Positions 5,415 to 7,566 of a stretch of DNA of 7,566 nt are shown here, piece by piece. The position numbers and the translations under genes were made by a program. Position 1 is the first letter of the stretch. Each line of letters opens with the position of its first letter. The DNA is from Candidatus Aminicenantota bacterium (GTDB taxonomy: Bacteria; Acidobacteriota; Aminicenantia; Aminicenantales; Aminicenantaceae): contig JAUXEH010000134.1 in the NCBI GenBank assembly GCA_030620655.1, positions 1-7,566 of the forward strand, read 5' to 3'. Under the pieces are notes generated by a model. It saw only the letters and a list, made by a program, of their open reading frames with translations. It did no database searches and was not told the DNA's origin.

Positions 5415-6389
5415 ATGATACAGCGCACGCGTGTCATCAGCCTGATTTGTTCCGCCCTGTTCCTGGTCTGTCTGGGAGGAAACCATCATGCTGTGGAGCG
5501 CTCGGATCCGCAGATCGATTTCCCGATTCTTAACGGTCCCTACCTGGGGCAGACCCCGCCCGGTGAAACCCCCGGAATATTTGCCCTGGGAGTCGTGTGC
5601 ACGGGGAGATATGTACTCAATGCCGTATTCTCGCCGGACCTCAAGGAGTTCTACTTCTCAACCATGGATGCGGACAAGACCTACACCATCCTGCAGATGC
5701 GGGAGATCGAGGGGCGCTGGACCCGCCCCCGCATCGCTCCCTTTTCCGGGACCCACAGCGATGCGGATCCCTTCATCTCCCCGGATGGGAGACAGCTGTT
5801 TTTCCCTTCCGACCGGCCGCTCGAAGAGGGCGGCGCGGCAGCGGATGGCTACAACATATGGGTGATGGACCGATCCGGCCCCGGGTGGACCGATCCTCTA
5901 CCCCTGGGCCCGGAGATAAACCGCCCGGGCGGTCTCGAGATCTATCCCTCCCTGACCCGGGACGGGACCCTGTATTTTTCCTCTGACCGCCAGGGCGGAC
6001 GCGGGTCGGGCGACATCTATCGCTCCCGCCGGATAAACGGGAGTTATGCCCACCCGGAAAATCTGGGCAAGGCCGTGAACACTCCCAGCCGGGAGTTCGA
6101 TGCCTTCATCGCTCCGGATGAGAGCTGCCTGGTCTTTTCCTCCGACAGGCGCGGCGACGGGTTCGGCAAGAGCGACCTGTACATCAGCTTTCGAAAGGGC
6201 GAGGAAAAATGGACGCAGGCCGTCAACATGGGCCCGCTGTTCAACAGCAGACAGAGCGAGTTCACTCCCATCGTCACACCGGATGGGAGGTATTTCTTTT
6301 TCACCAGCACGAAACTGGGGCAGGCAGACATCTACTGGGTGGATGCCGCGGTGCTGGACAGATATTGCCCAGGGAAGGAGGGGTCATGA
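5415..6389 (+). CDS. Exported PD40 (TolB-like WD40) beta-propeller protein
   Basis: A 324-residue protein, likely periplasmic, serving as a binding scaffold. From ATG 5415 the N-terminus (RTRVISLICSALFLVCLGG) is a signal peptide; Cys19 is not in a proper lipobox. Five PD40-type blades follow: SPDLKEFYFST (73-83), SPDGRQLFFPSDR (122-134), TRDGTLYFSSDR (181-192), APDESCLVFSSDR (233-245) and TPDGRYFFFTS (288-298), several ending in a DIY or DLY strand. No enzyme domain is attached. An in-frame TTG at 5385 would add ten residues ahead of the signal peptide and is less likely. The stop overlaps the cupin start as ATGA, so the two are translationally coupled. Confidence 0.9.
   Translation: MIQRTRVISLICSALFLVCLGGNHHAVERSDPQIDFPILNGPYLGQTPPGETPGIFALGVVCTGRYVLNAVFSPDLKEFYFSTMDADKTYTILQMREIEGRWTRPRIAPFSGTHSDADPFISPDGRQLFFPSDRPLEEGGAAADGYNIWVMDRSGPGWTDPLPLGPEINRPGGLEIYPSLTRDGTLYFSSDRQGGRGSGDIYRSRRINGSYAHPENLGKAVNTPSREFDAFIAPDESCLVFSSDRRGDGFGKSDLYISFRKGEEKWTQAVNMGPLFNSRQSEFTPIVTPDGRYFFFTSTKLGQADIYWVDAAVLDRYCPGKEGS
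6375..6381 (+). promoter_or_regulatory. Ribosome binding site for the cupin gene, inside the PD40 gene end
   Basis: AAGGAGG lies four bases before ATG 6386, within the last codons of the propeller gene. It fixes the cupin start at 6386 rather than the upstream in-frame codons. Confidence 0.85.
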
Positions 6390-6718
6390 ATATCCCGAAG
6401 CTGCCGTTTACATTCACCGATTGGAGCCAGGAGCAAGCCTGCGAATACAAGGGTGAGACCGGGACGTCTTACTGGTGGACGTTCGAGCAGGGCGGCCTGC
6501 GTGTCCGCATCGTCGAGTACTCTCCGGGCTTCCGCTCGGACCATTGGTGCCCGCGCGGCCATGTGCTCTTCGTGCTGGAAGGGGAGCTCATGATCGAGCT
6601 CAAAGACGGACGGAGGATCGCCATGCCGGCGGCCACGAGCTTCCAGGCCGGCGATGACGAGGAAAATCCACACCTGGCTTACACAGAGACCGGCGCTAAG
6701 GTATTTATCGTCGATTGA
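6386..6718 (+). CDS. DHCW-motif cupin fold protein
   Basis: A 110-residue cytoplasmic single-domain cupin. It matches from memory the small family named for its DHCW motif: MNIPKLPF start, KGETGTSYWW (22-31), RIVEYSPGF (41-49), then the motif as D52-H-W-C55 followed by RGH59, and VLEGEL (63-68). H53, H59 and the glutamates nearby are candidate metal ligands; H96 in NPH and the terminal AKVFIVD close the barrel. No signal peptide, unlike its neighbours. Full length for the family. The function is not established; metal-dependent small-molecule binding or catalysis is the usual inference for cupins. Translationally coupled to the PD40 gene and followed 22 bases later by the MBL gene. Confidence 0.9.
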   Translation: MNIPKLPFTFTDWSQEQACEYKGETGTSYWWTFEQGGLRVRIVEYSPGFRSDHWCPRGHVLFVLEGELMIELKDGRRIAMPAATSFQAGDDEENPHLAYTETGAKVFIVD

Positions 6719-6727
6719 GGAAAGCAA

Positions 6728-6734
6728 GAGGAGG
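6728..6734 (+). promoter_or_regulatory. Ribosome binding site for the MBL-fold gene
   Basis: GAGGAGG ends six bases before ATG 6741 and sits in the 22-base gap after the cupin stop. It rules out the longer in-frame start at 6654 inside the cupin gene. Confidence 0.85.
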
Positions 6735-6740
6735 AATACT

Positions 6741-7520
6741 ATGAAGAAGTGGTTTTTCTGTCTTATGGCCCTGGTGGTCCTTTCAGGGACTGCCGGTGCT
6801 GCAGATGAATTCCGGGTCACCATCCTGTATGACAACACCGCACACACTCCGGGTACAAAGGCGGACTGGGGATTTGCCTGCCTGATCGAGGGTGCGGAGA
6901 AGACCATCCTTTTCGATACCGGCACACAACCGGACATCTTACGGCACAACCTCGAGAGTCTGGGCATCGATTTGGATACGGTGGATCAGGTCGTGATCTC
7001 GCATGAGCACGGCGACCACACGGGAGGGCTCTGGTTTTTCCTGGAGAAAAAGACCGGTGTCCCGGTCTATTTCCCGGCCTCGTTCTCGAGCGGGTTCAGC
7101 CGCCGCGTGGAGTCTGCGGGCGCCGGTACGGTCAGGGTGACCGAACCGCAGGAGATCTGTAAGGATGTCTGGGTGACCGGTGAGATTAAGGGACCGGTCA
7201 ATGAACTCGGTATTTTCCTGAACACCGGTCAAGGCCTGGTGGTCATCAGCGGCTGCGCCCATCCCGGGATCGCCGTTATGGTCAGGCACGCCCGCAGCGT
7301 GGCGAACAAGGACGTCTATTTTGTCTTCGGCGGATTCCACCTGATGGAAAAGTCCAAGGCCGAGGTGGACGCCATCATCGGGGAGTTCCGGGAGGCCGGC
7401 GTCCGAAAATGCGGCGCCACCCACTGTACCGGTGAACAGCAGATCGAGTGGTTCAGGCAGGCCTACGGCGAGAACTTTGTGGAGATGGGGGTCGGCCGGG
7501 TTATCCGGATCGCCAAATAG
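6741..7520 (+). CDS. Exported MBL-fold metallohydrolase, COG1237 type
   Basis: A 259-residue binuclear-metal hydrolase-fold protein of the group related to the 7,8-dihydropterin-6-methyl-4-(ribofuranosyl)aminobenzene 5'-phosphate synthases. A signal peptide (MKKWFFCLMALVVLSGTAGA, cleavage near Ala20 or 21) precedes the family start FRVTILYDNTAH. Metal ligands are all visible: H88-x-H90-x-D92-H93 in SHEHGDHTGG, H174 in GCAHPG and H200 in GGFHL, with a conserved THCTG (H228) near the C-terminus. ADWGFACLIE (41-50) and ILFDTGT (56-62) are typical of the family. Most relatives I know of are cytosolic, so the pterin-pathway name should not be carried over; substrate unknown. Last gene of the PD40-cupin-MBL operon; no terminator is seen in the 46 bases after it. 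Confidence 0.92.
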   Translation: MKKWFFCLMALVVLSGTAGAADEFRVTILYDNTAHTPGTKADWGFACLIEGAEKTILFDTGTQPDILRHNLESLGIDLDTVDQVVISHEHGDHTGGLWFFLEKKTGVPVYFPASFSSGFSRRVESAGAGTVRVTEPQEICKDVWVTGEIKGPVNELGIFLNTGQGLVVISGCAHPGIAVMVRHARSVANKDVYFVFGGFHLMEKSKAEVDAIIGEFREAGVRKCGATHCTGEQQIEWFRQAYGENFVEMGVGRVIRIAK

Positions 7521-7566
7521 GCTTACTAAGCCCCGCCCGAAAACCATTGATAATTTCCCCATAAGT

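Noticed and set aside
6654..6740. MBL gene starting at 6654 inside the cupin gene
   Set aside because: ATG 6741 has an ideal GAGGAGG site and begins a signal peptide; the upstream codons only mirror the cupin C-terminus in another frame.
7521..7531. Palindrome GCTTACTAAGC just after the MBL stop as a terminator
   Set aside because: Five-base arms with a one-base centre cannot form a stable RNA hairpin, and no T-run follows.

Overview
The window is about 7.6 kb of GC-rich bacterial DNA (roughly 60% by eye). All recognisable genes lie on the + strand. Nothing in it is mobile, phage-like or CRISPR-like. The protein set is a large S9 peptidase, a YfbK-type von Willebrand A protein with a carboxypeptidase-regulatory domain, an exported class I methyltransferase, a PD40 beta-propeller, a DHCW-type small cupin and an exported COG1237 metallo-beta-lactamase-fold hydrolase. 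This mix, with strong GGAGG ribosome sites and many signal peptides, fits a Gram-negative heterotroph of the Acidobacteriota/Aminicenantes (or a related Bacteroidota-like) type. That placement is inference from family habits; there is no marker gene.

Layout. (1) 1-1895: the C-terminal two-thirds of an S9 prolyl-oligopeptidase-family enzyme with an intact Ser-Asp-His triad; its 5' end lies outside the window. (2) 1892-2177: a possible 41-codon single-span membrane peptide that overlaps the peptidase stop, then a strong GC hairpin and an untranslated leader. (3) 2244-4184: an exported VWA protein with a complete MIDAS site. (4) 4185-4699: about 515 bases without a large gene. It holds two candidate micro-ORFs coding hydrophobic peptides of 40 and 20 residues, a small hairpin pair with alternative folds, and a perfect 12-bp inverted repeat followed by five T. 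(5) 4700-5362: a methyltransferase with a signal peptide and an uncertain, probably TTG, start. (6) 5415-7520: a tight three-gene operon, PD40 propeller (ATGA overlap) cupin (22 nt gap) MBL-fold hydrolase.

Working together: most products carry signal peptides and should act in the envelope or periplasm, in peptide breakdown (S9), protein-protein scaffolding (VWA, PD40) and small-molecule metal chemistry (cupin, MBL). No single pathway joins them convincingly. The only firm functional unit is the last three-gene operon. The least explained stretch is 4185-4700, where tiny hydrophobic ORFs sit between inverted repeats just ahead of the methyltransferase.
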